Positions 45,454 to 58,900 of a stretch of DNA of 64,000 nucleotides are shown piece by piece. Source of the stretch: Malus domestica (lineage: Eukaryota; Streptophyta; Magnoliopsida; Rosales; Rosaceae); contig NC_091674.1 in NCBI RefSeq assembly GCF_042453785.1, positions 28,779,501 through 28,843,500 on the forward strand. The letters run 5' to 3'. Below the pieces are notes generated by a model. It was not told where the DNA came from. It did not search any database and saw nothing but the letters and a program-made list of their open reading frames with translations. Made by a program: the position numbers and the translations under genes. Position 1 is the first letter of the stretch, and the number at the start of each line of letters is the position of its first letter.

Positions 45454-45957
45454 ATACTGCATGAAAAGCCTCCTTATGTTTGTTCCAGAAATTGGGTTTG
45501 TGAAACATGTAGTTCTGGAGGTACAGCCACTAAAAAATTCTGTTAGAAAGGAACTATCTCACAAGGCTTCAGGATCGAACACCTTTGAGATGGTCCGCTC
45601 TGAAATGTCGTGATCTATGCGTTCCAAAAGGCTTACTGAAGAGACCGGCACTTCAGGTCTTCTTAGAAAGCAAATGTCACCAGGAACTGGCAGAGTAAAG
45701 TTTTCTTCACCGAGTAAATTGCACTCGAGCTCTCGCCGAGTAGATACCAGGTAGACAATGTCTAGAAGGACTACCGTTGAGTTTAAATCTGCCTCGAACA
45801 AATATTCTTGGCAGAAGGTGAAAGAAACTTACAAAAGCGTACCTCCTGGACATTTCAAGCTTTTCGGACATGGCAGTGAAGGAATCAATTTAACAGCTCA
45901 GGCACAAGAGTCTAAATCATGCTCTGAATTAAAATTTAAGATAGTAACTCAAAGTTG
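45454..45957 (+). pseudogene. PHD-finger gene fragment
   Basis: After an AG acceptor the sequence reads YCMKSLLMFVPE, then, after a one-base shift, NWVCETCSSGGTAT. This is the second half of a PHD finger (tyrosine-cysteine, then W-x-C-x2-C). Further on, pieces such as GTGRVKFSSPSK and KYSWQKVKETYKSVPPGHFK are open but in shifting frames. It resembles exons 3-4 of the gene that follows and is probably a decayed relative. The first half of the finger was not found. The stretch 45958-46651 contains nothing I recognise. Confidence 0.5.
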
Positions 45958-48110
45958 AATGCCTGTAGTTATCTCAAATCTTTAATGCATTACATATTCT
46001 TCAATAACCAATCACTAATCAAATACTGAAAGAATTATAATACCACGGCTACATATCACGCAATGCTATTATTCACATTATGAAATATAATCAAAGGACA
46101 AAAATAAGAATGATGACATCTTATGTTAGTAATAACCTCACTTCACACATCAAAACATTATTTCACATTAATTTCTCAACATATTGGTGAATGGTCCCTA
46201 TTCCCTCGAATATAATTTAGAGAAATGATTTTCGCAGATTTTTTTTTCCACGAACAAAATTATGTTTGGTTTAGTTTCTTATTAAAATCAAACTAGAATA
46301 AAGAGACATACATAAATAAGACTGAAGAAATAAAAAAAAAACGTCCGTACAAATCATTTCTCTTAATCTAACCTATCTAGAAAAAATCTTAAGTGAAACG
46401 ATCTTATCATGTGTCTCTTAATACGTTCATATCATCATTGAAGTTTCACCACAAACAAATATGAAAACCGTTGATAACATTTATGTATACTTATCTATAT
46501 TGAAAGATTGAACACAACACGTGATCAGATGACTTTGACCCAATAATATATTCATCCCCCTTACCTATGAATTGGTTACCCAAATAAATGACCTCTTAAG
46601 AAATGGAAACCACCTATTTTATCATCGTTGTATGAGTTTAAAATTTGAGACTTGAGTTTATCCACCACACAAATCTCAAAATTTAAACTCATGCGAGCAT
46701 CGGCATCATTTCAGGGTGGTCAGCAAAAATATTCTGAGGCACAAACCAGACACAGATCGCATGCCCGGAAAGCTTGTAAAATTGCAGGTACAGTGTACAA
46801 TTCTCCCCCTCACCCTCTCTCTCCTTTCTTTCTCTCTCTAAAACCAGACTGTGCAGTGAGTGAGTCTGAGCTGAGTGAGTGTGGGTCACAGATTCGTCAC
46901 CCTCCTCGCCTCCTACCCTACCAGCTGCTGCTACAACTACAAGAAACCCACATGGTAAAAAGCCTCCACAAACCTAAATCTCTTTTATTATTTGGCTGCG
47001 TTCGATGGTTTTTGTTGTTGTTGAATTTAAAATAATTAAAATGAAATATTTTTTTAAATTAAATTTTAGTAAAAATACAAGTACATTTTGAAAAATCAAT
47101 TTTAGTGCTCATTGCAAGAAGTCCTCTAAGTGCTTTTAGAATTCATATGACTTGTTTGAAAATGTTTTTAAAATAACTAAAAACGTTTTTAGTGAATTCT
47201 TTTTCAAGCTAATCCCTTATAAAAAATTTAAGTGAATCCTAGAAAAGCACTTTAAGTGCTTTATGCAAAAAGCGCATATCTGTTGCGTCTTTTAAAAATC
47301 ACTTAATGTCCTTTTGGAACCCAAAATCTATTTCACCCAAAATGCTTTCAGTCATTTTAAAATCATTTACAAACGAGCTGATAGACATTTTCTCTAAAAG
47401 AGTTTTTAGGTTGTTGCATGTTTTTCGGTTTATTTTTAGTTGGGTGTGATTTTACTTTTCTGTTTTTATTTCCTTGTTTTCTTCGTTGGTTTTGTCTCTC
47501 ATGGATTTACGATTTTCATTGAGTTTCCTTTTGTGCCTATTTGTTGAAATCAATTATACGAGAGATTTTTCAATGTGTTTGGAATATGAGGCGGTATATC
47601 ATATATTATTTAATTGTGAGATATCAGAGAATCTCAAGAGAGTCTCACTTTTGAGAATCCCTGTAACATTTCTCAAACGTTAATCTGACTTAAAATTGAA
47701 GGGAAATAAATTGGATACCCTGTTTCGCCAGTTACAATTTCACATGGGTATATGTTTTGCAACATACTACAACCTTGTTTCCAAATGCTAGTTAGGTCCA
47801 ATTGGCAAGGACAATATACTCACTCCCTTGACCCTGTTCAAATCTTCATTTCTATAGTTTAAAGTATCGCCTTGTCAAGCCTACAACCTTGTTATATCCT
47901 AAACAAATTGTTAGAATATACTTAAGAAGCCTACAACCTTGCCACTATACCACTTCTACTCTTAACCCTTTTTATTGTTACATGCCATGTTTGGTCTCCA
48001 ACAAAGCAATGCGTTCTTTTTCAGGTCGCACCCTGTGATACATGCGGTGGTGGTAATGACGAGAAACTCATTGCAACTTGCCGTAAATGCAATATAGCTC
48101 GTGCACACCC

Positions 48111-48113
48111 GTA

Positions 48114-48142
<29 letters not shown>
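48111..48142. repeat. (CT)n microsatellite in a PHD-gene intron
   Basis: About 13 CT units directly follow the splice donor GTATGA at 48111. Confidence 0.8.
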
Positions 48143-48148
<6 letters not shown>

Positions 48149-49062
48149 ACGAGCATATATTTAGCTGCATTTATGTGTGCATGCAGTTTGGCTACTTTGC
48201 TTGCCTGTCAATCAAGAACTGAATGGTATGTCTTCTTAATAATATCAGTTGATCAAAATCATGATGCATCTTGTTTTTTGCCTTTTTTTTTCCTTTGAAA
48301 ATTAGAAGAAATAGAAAACTTATTAATGGAAATAAATAAAAGTACAATAAAGGTTAGAAGGCAAGTCTAATTACAAATTTAAACTCACCTGTTAGCTACC
48401 ATAATCACAAGAAAATAATCTACTTGGTTACGTAAAGAAGAATATGTAATAGAAATCAAATCCCGCAAAGTTCCCCCAAAACGAATGTTTCTCACAAAAG
48501 ATCCTTCTAAACGACGTTTCTTCCTAGCTTCCTCAAGTATTCTAAACTACTCTCATCACCTTTCGATGCCCTTCATGCATGGTATTTTGAATCACCTTTC
48601 GATTTCCTAAAGTTCCTTTTTTACAGAACAATTTACTGTAATGGTTTGTATTGATTGCAAACTGCAATCTTTTTGCACCATGTTGACTGGTGAATGTGAT
48701 TTTGTGTTCGTTTTTCAGTTATTGCATGCGGAAAGTTGATATGGAAGCTTGGGAGGATTGGGTTTGCGAAGAATGTCTCGGAGAGGAAGACAATTTAGCA
48801 TCCCCCACTGATTTAGACCACCGCGATGTCATGCATCCATCAGGTCAGCAGAGTTCTTGATGATTCGGGGTGGCAAGCTCATTCTAGAAGGCAAAAGCCA
48901 GTTGGGACTGGAAAAGTTAAGTACATTTCACAAGGAGAAGTCATTAGGCTATCATCAGGAGTTGAAACAACTAGATCTCAGCGAAATACTTTCAGCTTCA
49001 AGCCTGGTCAGTCAAGTTCTACAGCACTTGTGTCCCAGAGGACTACTTTTGGCTTTAAAATC

Positions 49063-52000
49063 CACTACAACAAAAATGGCCTTTGTGCACAATAAATTAT
49101 ATGTGCCCTTTGAGGCCAAAAAGCACCAAGAATTGTGCTCATAGACCAATAGCAACAGTGCAGCAACTAAATTTGTATATGTGCCCTCTATGGGCGTCAC
49201 CATTGCTAAAAGGGCACAATACACTATTTGGTGCTCAAAGAGGCAGGCACAAATAATGGACTATTTGTGCCTGTTTTTGACAACTTTATCAGAAGACATT
49301 TTCCAGCCATATTGACACTTATATTATAATTGTGCCAACAAGAATTAAATATAAAAAAAAAATCAAAATTTAACAAACTGAAACTGAATTGAGAAAATGC
49401 AAAAATTTAAATTTTCATAAAATGAAAACAGCCTACAACCCTGAAACGGAAAGTAAGCATAAACCATGTTAAGCACCATGTAAGCACATATCAAGAAAAT
49501 TCCAAACTTTAGAAAGCTACAAAAAGATAGTGTAAGATCTTTAATTTGGGAACTCAACATAACAAAGTCAAATATAATTGAGGAAATAAAGATATGCAGA
49601 GATGTACTTACACTGAGAGAGCATAGCAGTTGGAGACCTGCACTTTACATATTCAAATCTCCTCTTCTTAGAATTAACATGCGTTGTACCCTCAAAAATG
49701 TTAAAACTACATATTCAGAAATAGAGTAAAACAAATTTGGAATTTGGATTACAAAAATCATAAACGCTTAACCCATCTTCCTTTCAAAGTTCTACAAATT
49801 TATCATAGACTCTGCTTCCTATAACACCACAAACACGCCAAATAAGTACTTAAAAATTCAAAATTCAATTCTCATCATTATTTGTTTAACTCATTAAAAA
49901 TAAAACTCAAATTAAGGAAACAAATGAATAGACCTGATATCAACACCCTTAGCAAGAGTAAGGTAATAGGAATTTCATAAATCACAACAATGAATTGTAG
50001 CTGGATTCTTAACAGTTGCTAAATACTAGCTTTCTTACAGTTTACATACAGTTTGCCAAAGCTGAAAGCTAGTTGGAAATTAATAGCATCATATCAAGCA
50101 ATTTGACGAGAGCATACAAAAGCTAGTTGGAAATAAAATTAACTATAAAGGGAAGATTAGGAGAAAATTTGGAAGAGACTTGAACAAATAAATCATTTGC
50201 CACTTCCAGTACCAGAGCAATCTGACAACAACATATCAATGTACTACCAGTGCCAGTTCATTTGATAGAGATGGAAGAGGAAGCAAGAAGGGGCTGGGAG
50301 GGTAATGCAGGACTTATGGGTGTTGCAGAAGCTGCAGAGACAGAGAAAAGGAAGGAGGAAGCAGATCAAGCCCGAAGTTCCGAACGGGATAAAGAAAGTA
50401 TCATATATGTCTGGTAATCCCATTTGTTTATAGCAGACTTATTTACCATATTTACTTTGACACAATCAATTAAAATGAAGAGGTTCAGTTCACAGTTAAT
50501 AAGTTATGCATCAAACTGCACATAGAAGGAAACAAAGAATAAAGCTGGATGTCATGCCACATTGCCACTAGGAAAACAATGTTATATATTTGAAAGAAAA
50601 TGGATGAACTGTAAAGTGACTATAACTTACAGAACAATATCCATATGCCGAGGAGCATAATATCCACCGCCTAATCCAAGAAGAACTTTATTCTTATCCT
50701 TCTCCCTAGAGCGCCAATAATATAGAAAATTTAGTTAGAGAAGCATCAAACTTTGGTTAAAATTGCAAACAAAGACATGAGCTTTTCATGAAAATCAATA
50801 TACCCATTCTAGTTTCCAACAGCAGCTCCCCCTCCAAGCCCAAGTCCTTCCCAAACTAACTGCAAGCACAGAAACTGCCACCAATTTATTCTCATAAGTT
50901 GTTTGTTCTGTTAAACTTTATAAGCTCTGGGAAAACTAGAAACATTACGAAGTGAGGAAAAGTTTTATTAAAAAAACCAACAGTAGGACGTATCAATGAC
51001 TTGCTCAAATGATTGAAATTGGTAGTTGTCTACTTAACTAGAGCCATAACTTGTGCTGCATCTTGCCTCTTCCAGTACTCATCTGTGCTGCCCATATCAA
51101 CCAAGTAACATAAAAAAACAATAAACCCTCAAATGCATAGTAAAAAATACGAAAAACCATGTCACATATAGAAGCTTCAACTGAATAACAGCTTTCCAAA
51201 GCCAAATATACCATTGGCTAATACATTAATTAGTACATATACAACTCAATATTTGTTAATTCATAAAAATAGCCAATCACCTTCTAGTCTAAACCTATTC
51301 GAAGTGACAGCAGGTCACTTTCCATTCAAAGCAAAAATGGGTCTGTTTGAATCTGAACCAGATCAAATCCCCTTTTGATTATAACCCAAAAGAGAAAAAA
51401 GCTCAGCTCCCTTGTATTACAAACGAACCATAACCCTAATCCTAAAATTAATCACAAATTATTTACTAAATTAACCAATACAAGTTCTAAATTGTTGCCA
51501 TTTTACCTGGAACGAAGTGGAGAGGAAGGAATCACATTATGCAGGCATTGAACTGAAGGGGAACTGGGGATGAGATGAAAGTTAAGGCCATTTGATTTGT
51601 AGATTCTGTGTGAAGGAGAAGGATTTGTAGAGTCTGTGAGAATGTGTGAACTCGACTGAAGACTTGAGTTGAGACCTACCTATTCGCAGTGTGTGAAATT
51701 TGAAGGGGAAGGATTTGCAAATTCTGTTTCTGTGTGACTTGAGAATTGAGATGAGAGGCGAGAGAGACAGAGAGAGAGGGAAATAGCAAAATTTGGGGAA
51801 AATATAGAGAGAGAGCCTAGGGTTGAAGAGAGGCTCAGTTCGATTGGGAAAGGGAGAGCCAGAGACAAGAGAGGCGGAGGAATTGTGGAGAGGTTGGGTT
51901 TGAATGGGGAAACATAAAGATGCGGAATGAAGGAAATGAGGAGAGAGAGGCGTGAAGATTGAAGAAAGTGTTTTGTTTAAAACATTATTTTAAACAAAGG

Positions 52001-53087
52001 GCACAAAAAATCTACCTTTACTTTAAACATATTAAATTGTAAGACACAATTACAATTACAGTGTCATTGCAAATTAATAAAAAAATTCCATTGCTAACAT
52101 TAAAGCCACCAAAGAAGAAAGACACAAATCCATAATTGTGCCAACATATTCTTTTGCTATAGAGTGATTTATTATTTATTAATATTTACTGGACACAATT
52201 TCGAACGTTTGTGTCATAAAAAATAATTTTTAATTACTAAGATATATTGTCTATCTGAAGACCCAATGGGACGTACAGTGATTTATTATTTATTAATATT
52301 TAATGGACACAATTTCTAATATTTGTGTCAAAAAAAAGAATTTATAATTATTAACTCATCCGTATATCTGAAGACCGATTAACTATTCTGCGAATACCAA
52401 TGACCCAAAGGGGACAATTGTTGGTTATGTGTCATGCAGGAAGGACTTTTAATATAGTAAAAAATAAATAAACACTTACGATAATGTCAAAAACCATATC
52501 ACCAAGTATCAAAACAAACCTGCTAACAATCTAAAAAGCAGTTCAAAAAGATACGAATCTAACAAACATTCATTGCATATGGAAATGATCCATTGTAAAT
52601 CTAAAATATGTTACTTAATACTACGGTGTAGTGGTATTCTTATTTACTTGTAAGTGATAGATCTAAGGTTTGATTGTCGCCAAAAATGATTTTGAACAAC
52701 AATATTGCTAACATATTTTGAGGTTATAACACTGCACATTAATAAACAGCTCCATACCATTATTTACCACAATTTTATAAATTTAATTTTCTGGTCTGCT
52801 AGAGGTCAAGACAAACGAAAAAACAAATAAAGTGTTGCTAACAAACAATTTTTATAGACACAAAAAGTTTTTTGTGCCCATCTTCAGTAAAAAAGTTATC
52901 ATTTGACTCCACTCGGCACAGTTTTTGTGCCCATTACTATTTTGTGTCTGTTTTATTTTAACATTGGGCACAATAGATGGTGCCCTTTATGGAATGAGAA
53001 CTGTTTAAGCTTTTTGGTGGTCAAACTGACACAAAATTCTCAATTGTGCCCTTTGTTTTGTACCCAAAGCTCATTTTTCTTGTAGTG
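49063..53087. mobile_element. Non-autonomous CACTA (CMC/En-Spm) element, 4025 bp
   Basis: The left end CACTACAACAAAAATGGC and the right end CATTTTTCTTGTAGTG are inverted repeats beginning with CACTA. The 3-bp target duplication ATC lies at 49060-49062 and 53088-53090. Subterminal regions are full of the word TTGTGCC(C) and its complement, the expected transposase-binding repeats. Only short open frames are present inside and none looks like a CACTA transposase. It sits inside a coding exon of the PHD gene, exactly after an ATC codon. Confidence 0.93.
52618..52735 (+). mobile_element. tRNA-derived SINE nested in the CACTA element
   Basis: TACTACGGTGTAGTGGTATTC looks like a box-A-containing head; it is followed by CTAAGGTTTGATTGTCGCC (degenerate box B), then AACAATATTGCTAACATATT, matching in order the SINE family whose tail is seen at 3193. 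Its presence inside the CACTA element shows that the CACTA element was already there or carried it in. Confidence 0.6.
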
Positions 53088-54948
53088 ATCGTGCCACCGA
53101 AGTATCCAACGCCTGCAATCAAAGCAAATCCCAGCATTGTGCCTTCAGGATATGTGAAGCCTCCTAGCAGTGGCAGGAATGCCGATATGTTAAATATCTC
53201 AAAGATAAATCAGCAAACATTTCCAATATTGAAGGTTTCAAAAGGTGACAAATCTTTTCACCTTTTGTCTTAAACATTTGTCTTATAAGTAAATCCCTTT
53301 TGTATCGTCAATATTATTATCGACACAGTGTCTTCCATATTATTGGTACTCGTACGTATTGAGACTATATTTGATGCATCTATTCACCTTTTTCTGTTGA
53401 AAATATTGTGTGTGTTACTAAAAATGTGAAGATGGTCGTCACAGAAATTTTAACTTTGATAAATGGTTGTGTGTGCAATGCTTATGATCTCTGATTCCAT
53501 TTGTAGGAACAAATATTTAAGTAGCTTATGGAAAGGAGCATGTTCGGGAGAAGCAATCAAAGAATGTCTTGGCTCCAGGAACATCCGTTGAAACAAAGAC
53601 TCTGGGAAAAAACTGGAAAGCAGCATGTTCGGCAGAAGCAACCAGCGGATGTATTAGTTCCAAGACCAGATGTTGAAACTTCTCCGAAGAAGATGGAGGC
53701 TGCAATAAAAAAGGAACCGTTCACAGTTGCAACAATGAGGCACTCCTCACCTATTTCCAGTCCAGGCAAGGGTTATAACTAACAAATTTTTTAATTGGTT
53801 CTTCAATTTTCTAGTAAGCTTTATAAAACCGGTAACATATTTACGTGGCAATTTGTGGAATTCATTTCTTTCCTATGAAGTTACTAACATCTTGTGAAAA
53901 AATTGAAATTGTAGCCCAGTTGCGACTGCAGTTGGTAACATTGTTGCCTTGACAACAATTGAACCTACCTTAATTAATTTATCTGGTAACACAGGTGTTG
54001 CTGAACATAACCATGCAGATGCTGAAGAAAGAGATCTTGAGAATACGCTTGCTAGTCTCAATCTAAATCGCTCGAGTCTTCCTGCTCGACAAGTTACTTG
54101 GAGGTGGGTAGTTTGTCCATTTAAGATGTTACATACTCTATATTCTATCATGATTTCGGGAAGTTATGCATCCCAAATGCTTGATTGATATTTCTTTCTT
54201 TAGGGGAGGGTTCATTGTTGATGCAGCTACAACTAGTGAATTCATCGGAGGGTTCCAGGGACGGCCTCCTTGTAAGATCCATCCTAAAGCCTATAGATTT
54301 GCACAAACAATGCCTCGTGTCCTCAAGGCGAATTTTCTTCCTCGATCCCAACTTTGGACTGATATCTTCCAAGACCAACCTCCTGACCTTCAAGATGTTG
54401 GACTTTACTTTTTCCCTGATGAAAACGCTGAGAGGTTTGTTTTGGCTTCTGAATGCATGGTTTTAATATCTGAATTATGCTGTATTTGCTACTTAGAACG
54501 TGTTTCTTTTCCTGCCGGTTAGTAGATCAAGAGAGGGCCATGCTCGGCTGATTGAGCGGATGGAGACCGAAGATTCAATGATGAGAATTTGCTTTGATGA
54601 CGAGGGCGTTGAGTTGCTGATATTTACATCAGAAAAGCTACAGTTAGACAAGCAGTGTGAGTTTTTTCCTTATGAACTTCCTTTTCTCTTGCAGCGACTT
54701 CAGATTTCCTTCGTCTGGCAAGGCCATTTGGATTAGTTTATTTGGAGTTTTCAAGTATAAGCTTTCTGTTCATGTCAACAGTGACAAGCTTCTTATGGGG
54801 AGTCTTGCATTGTACGAAAAATGATCAAGTTGAAGCAAACATGAATAACAATCAGAGTGTGGACATGGAAATCGACATGGAAGGTGAAAATACGGGGGGA
54901 AGAGTTGATGTTGTAGTTCCGACTTCCGAGGGATCCAAAGCTTACTAG

Positions 54949-55890
54949 AAAAGCCAAAAAATCATCAGGTACTTTCAAACCTTTATATTTGCTCCTTGAA
55001 CATGAACTTTCTTGTGCTTTGTCAATGGAACATGATGATTATTATTGATGCTTATACTCAACTGTCTTCAGACCGGATATGGCTCGCGATCAAACTCGAG
55101 GAATGAAGATAGTGAAATCTCCAGTGATGCAGAGCGGAAAGAATTGGCAAGGGCAGTCCTCAGGGTGCTACTGGTTCAACGGAGGGAATGGCAGGGCCGT
55201 CTTCATCTTTTCGACGTGGAGATTTCTTTCTCCGCCTCGAAAAGATGAAGACGCGCATATGAAGAAACAGAATCCCCTTGTTTTGGAACCATAGTGTTTG
55301 TGCAAATAATTGTTGACATCTTGAACTTCAAGAAGAAATGAAATTCTTGCATGTCACCGTGGTATATCCTCAACTTAGTATAATACTTATACATGTGCAC
55401 GTCACCTGATGAGTATAGACTCTAGAGTAATACACTCGCATGGAGCTGCAACTCCGATAACACGGATATGTTGATGTCCAATTGATGACATCATATGTTG
55501 AATTATTGTGGTATCATATAAGATGTATTTAACACATTAACGCAATACTTCGTCTATACAATTTAAATCATTTAAAATTGTAATGATGTAAAAAAATCAT
55601 CTCACATCAGAAAATTAAGAAACCTAACAGGGTTAATTTTTGAAATTCCAAATCAAAGACCCGGTTTGAAATTTCAAATCTTGATTTATTTATAAAAATA
55701 AAAACAAAAGCTTGATTTGTTTATAAAAGTCAAAAAGAAAAGAAAAAGAGGAGAAAAAAACAAAGAGACAGAGTGAGAAGTTCAAGGATCGATCGAATAC
55801 GCAACGCAAAGCAATTGGCTTTTAATTTCGACGTTTGTTGGACAGCGGGTTGGCTGCCTCACTCTTCCCCTTCCCGCTTTCGTGGTCTCA

Positions 55891-55928
<38 letters not shown>

Positions 55929-55948
55929 AGGGAGAGGAGAGAGAGAGG
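54949..55948. other. PHD gene 3' region and HDA5 5' flank
   Basis: An AG acceptor before 55074 and an open stretch 55079-55294 could be an extra 3' exon of the PHD gene, but no domain is seen. TTTTCGACGTGGAGATTTC at about 55206-55224 pairs with a near complement at about 55226-55247 as a small hairpin. A (GA)n tract lies in the HDA5 5' UTR at about 55893-55948. Confidence 0.45.
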
Positions 55949-58900
55949 ATGGAGGTTGCTGAAGATGTTGACTGTGAGAGCAAAGGTCAGCAGCAGAAGA
56001 GGACGAGGAGGGTAGGATTGTTGTACGACGAGAGGATGTGTAAGCACTCCACACCCGACGGCGATCCTCATCCGGAAAACCCCAACCGAATTAAGGCAAT
56101 CTGGAACAAGCTCCAATCAGCTGCCATTCCCCAGAGGTACACACATTTATACATATATGTGTGTGTGTGTGTACACATCAGACATGAGTGTTTGGCTGCT
56201 GAGAAAATAACAAGACAAGCGAGGGAAAATCAAAGAGAGGAGAAAAGTTTACATGTCTTTGTAATACTAGTACTCCTTTAGCCCATGAAAGCTCAGTAAT
56301 TTTTATAGGCTGCTACATTTACTGCTGTGATTTCCATAGTAATCAACTTAATTTCTAGTATTTGGTGCCCAAATGCAATCGTATGTTGTCTTGGAATTTA
56401 AGGGAAACTGATTCTCAAAGTTTTCCTAGGTTAAAGTTTTCGTCTTTATGATAACGGGGCCATAATATAAAATGGGATTTGATCATAAATAAATTTTGTC
56501 TCGTGTATGAAAGATAAATGCTCGGTTGGGATTTTCGGAAACCAATTCGGAATTTAATTGGAGGTTTATGTACTTTTTTTTCTTCAGGTGTGTTGTTTTG
56601 GAAGCAAAAGAAGCAGAAGACAAGCATATTTTGTCAGTTCACACCAAAAAACATGTTGATCTGATTAGGAATATAAGCTCCAAACAGTTTAATTCACGGA
56701 GAAATCGGATTGCGTCGAAATTCAATTCCATATATCTCAATGAAGGATCATCCGAAGCTGCCTACCTTGCCGCGGGCTCTGCCATAGAGGTAATTCTTGT
56801 TGGCCTGATTTTGTGTTTGTTTGAAGTGCTGAGTAGAATTTCCTTACACAATGAAAATATGTGAAACTGTTGATTTCTGCCAATATCATGAGTCCTGTCT
56901 TCCTCTGACTTCAACCCACGATTTACAATTTTATTGCAGTTTCAAAATCAGTTACAAATGGAGCGATTTTCGCATGTTTCAGATAGTTTCAGTCTAAGTG
57001 TGTCTCCTGCAAATAAACTTATGTGTTACATTTCAAATTTTTACAACCTAACTATGGGTGTTTCCTTAAATAGGTGGCGGAAAGAGTTGCCAAAGGCGAA
57101 CTAGATTCTGCTGTGGCTATCATTAGGCCTCCAGGACATCATGCGGAACAAGACGAAGCTATGGGATTTTGCCTGTACAACAATGTAGCTATTGCAGCAA
57201 GTGTCCTTTTAAATGAAAAAGTATGACCTGCCTTGTAGAGTTATTCAGAAATTAGGACTTAACTTTTGAGCCTTGTAGTTTCCTTTTGTTTTCTTTATAA
57301 AACTTGGAATAATTGTTTTGAAAATTCGACTTTGTTTTCCGCATTTATTAAGTAAGTTGTCACCTAAGGGCATCATATTCGTACTTTCTAATTGACAGCC
57401 AGAACTGGGTATCAACAAAATTTTGATTGTTGACTGGGATGTGCATCATGGTAACGGTACTCAAAAGATGTTCTGGAAGGATCCTCGTGTTTTATTCTTC
57501 TCTGTTCATAGGTATGCCAGAATTTTGAATTGATAATTGTTCTTTTCCTTGATCATTAAAGCCTATGTAGTTGAAGTTAGATTCCATCATGTAGTATTTT
57601 GTTAAGATGTGCTGCTTGGGGTTCCTTTGATTTTTCTTGAATTTAAGTTTCTTACAAGGTCTTTTTTTTACACTTTTCAAGGATTCTGTGACTTTAAAAT
57701 TTCTAGCTTTTATCATTGTATCAAAAGTTATCTCATTGGAGCTTGTAGCATCTAACTTGTTTGGTTGACTTGTCTTGCATAAGATCAAAGTTCCTAATTC
57801 TGATGACAGTATGGTGCTGGGTTTTTTCAGGCATGAGTTTGGAAGTTTTTATCCAGCTAATGATGATGGTTTCTATACTATGATTGGAGAAGGAGCAGGA
57901 GCAGGATACAACATTAATGTCCCCTGGGAAAATGGAGGGTGTGGGGACGCAGACTATTTTGCAGTTTGGGACCATATTTTGGTTCCTGTTGCCAAGGAGT
58001 TTAATCCCGATTTAATTATAGTCTCTGCAGGATTTGATGCAGGTTGGTGGGCTAACTTTCTCTGTTTAATGCAGGTTGCAGAATGAGTTTTCATTTTGTT
58101 GTTTGGAAATTTTTGCTTGTGGTAGTAGTGTAGTACTCATCTTCAATATCTATTTAAGTATGATAATTTTTTTTTTTCTACAAATTTGTTGAAACAGCTG
58201 CTGGTGATCCTCTAGGGGGTTGTCGTGTCACACCATATGGATACGCAGTTTTGTTGAAAAAGGTCGTTTTACAGTTTCTCTTTTCTCATTAAGGTGGCCT
58301 TGATTACTGTATCATTTTTGACAATTGACATAATTTTATTGTATTTCAGTTGATGAGTTTTGCGAACGGAAAAATCGTGTTGGCTTTAGAAGGAGGATAC
58401 AATCTCAAGTCTATTGCAAATTCAACTCTTTCTTGTGTTAAAGTTCTGCTGGACGACAATTCTATACATGGGTCTTCAGAGGCATACCCATTTGAGTCTA
58501 CATGGCGTGTGATAAAAGCGGTATATTAACTTTTTGTACCTTTTTGTTTTAATACTTTTCCTATACTTTCTGTTGGGTTATCCATTTCTCGTATTCATTC
58601 TACTTGATTTTTATTTACTGTGAGTCAATTCTTTGTTTCTTTAATGCATATGTATTTTTTCCAGGTTCGCCGGAAACTAAGTGCTTTCTGGCCATCACTT
58701 GCGGATGAATTACCAGAGTTGCTAACCAATCAAACAGCTCCTCCAGCTTCGGTACGTTTCCTTTTCTCTTATCAGTACTTTGTTGTTTATTGCTTCTGGT
58801 TGGGTAGTCAATAGTTCTATTTGATCACTCGATTATCTCAAGACTCTCAGTACTCGGCATCTATTTCTTTTCTTCCACACAAACATTGCTGAGATACTTG

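Larger units (their letters stand above)
46952..54948 (+). pseudogene. PHD-finger AIPP2-like gene, disrupted
   Basis: The predicted protein has an N-terminal PHD finger (CDTCGG...CRKCNIARAHPYC...WVCEEC) and a C-terminal domain like that of Arabidopsis AIPP2 and related PHD proteins (GGFIVDAATTSEFIGGFQ, LYFFPDENAER, DEGVELLIF, FLWGVLHC). AIPP2 works with a BAH protein and the phosphatase CPL2 in transcript control. Exons I read: ATG alone at 46952-46954, 48025-48110, 48719-48843, about 48854-49062 plus 53091-53244 (split by the CACTA element), about 53525-53771, 53920-54103, 54204-54434, 54526-54656, 54695-54948. The last four join cleanly. Breaks: a 10-base gap problem at 48844-48853, the 4-kb element, and a frameshift near 53600 between two similar repeats (GKEHVREKQ and GKQHVRQKQ). 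Also, 46691-46791 holds an open stretch (HARKACKIA) before a GT. Probably not able to make full-length protein. Confidence 0.7.
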
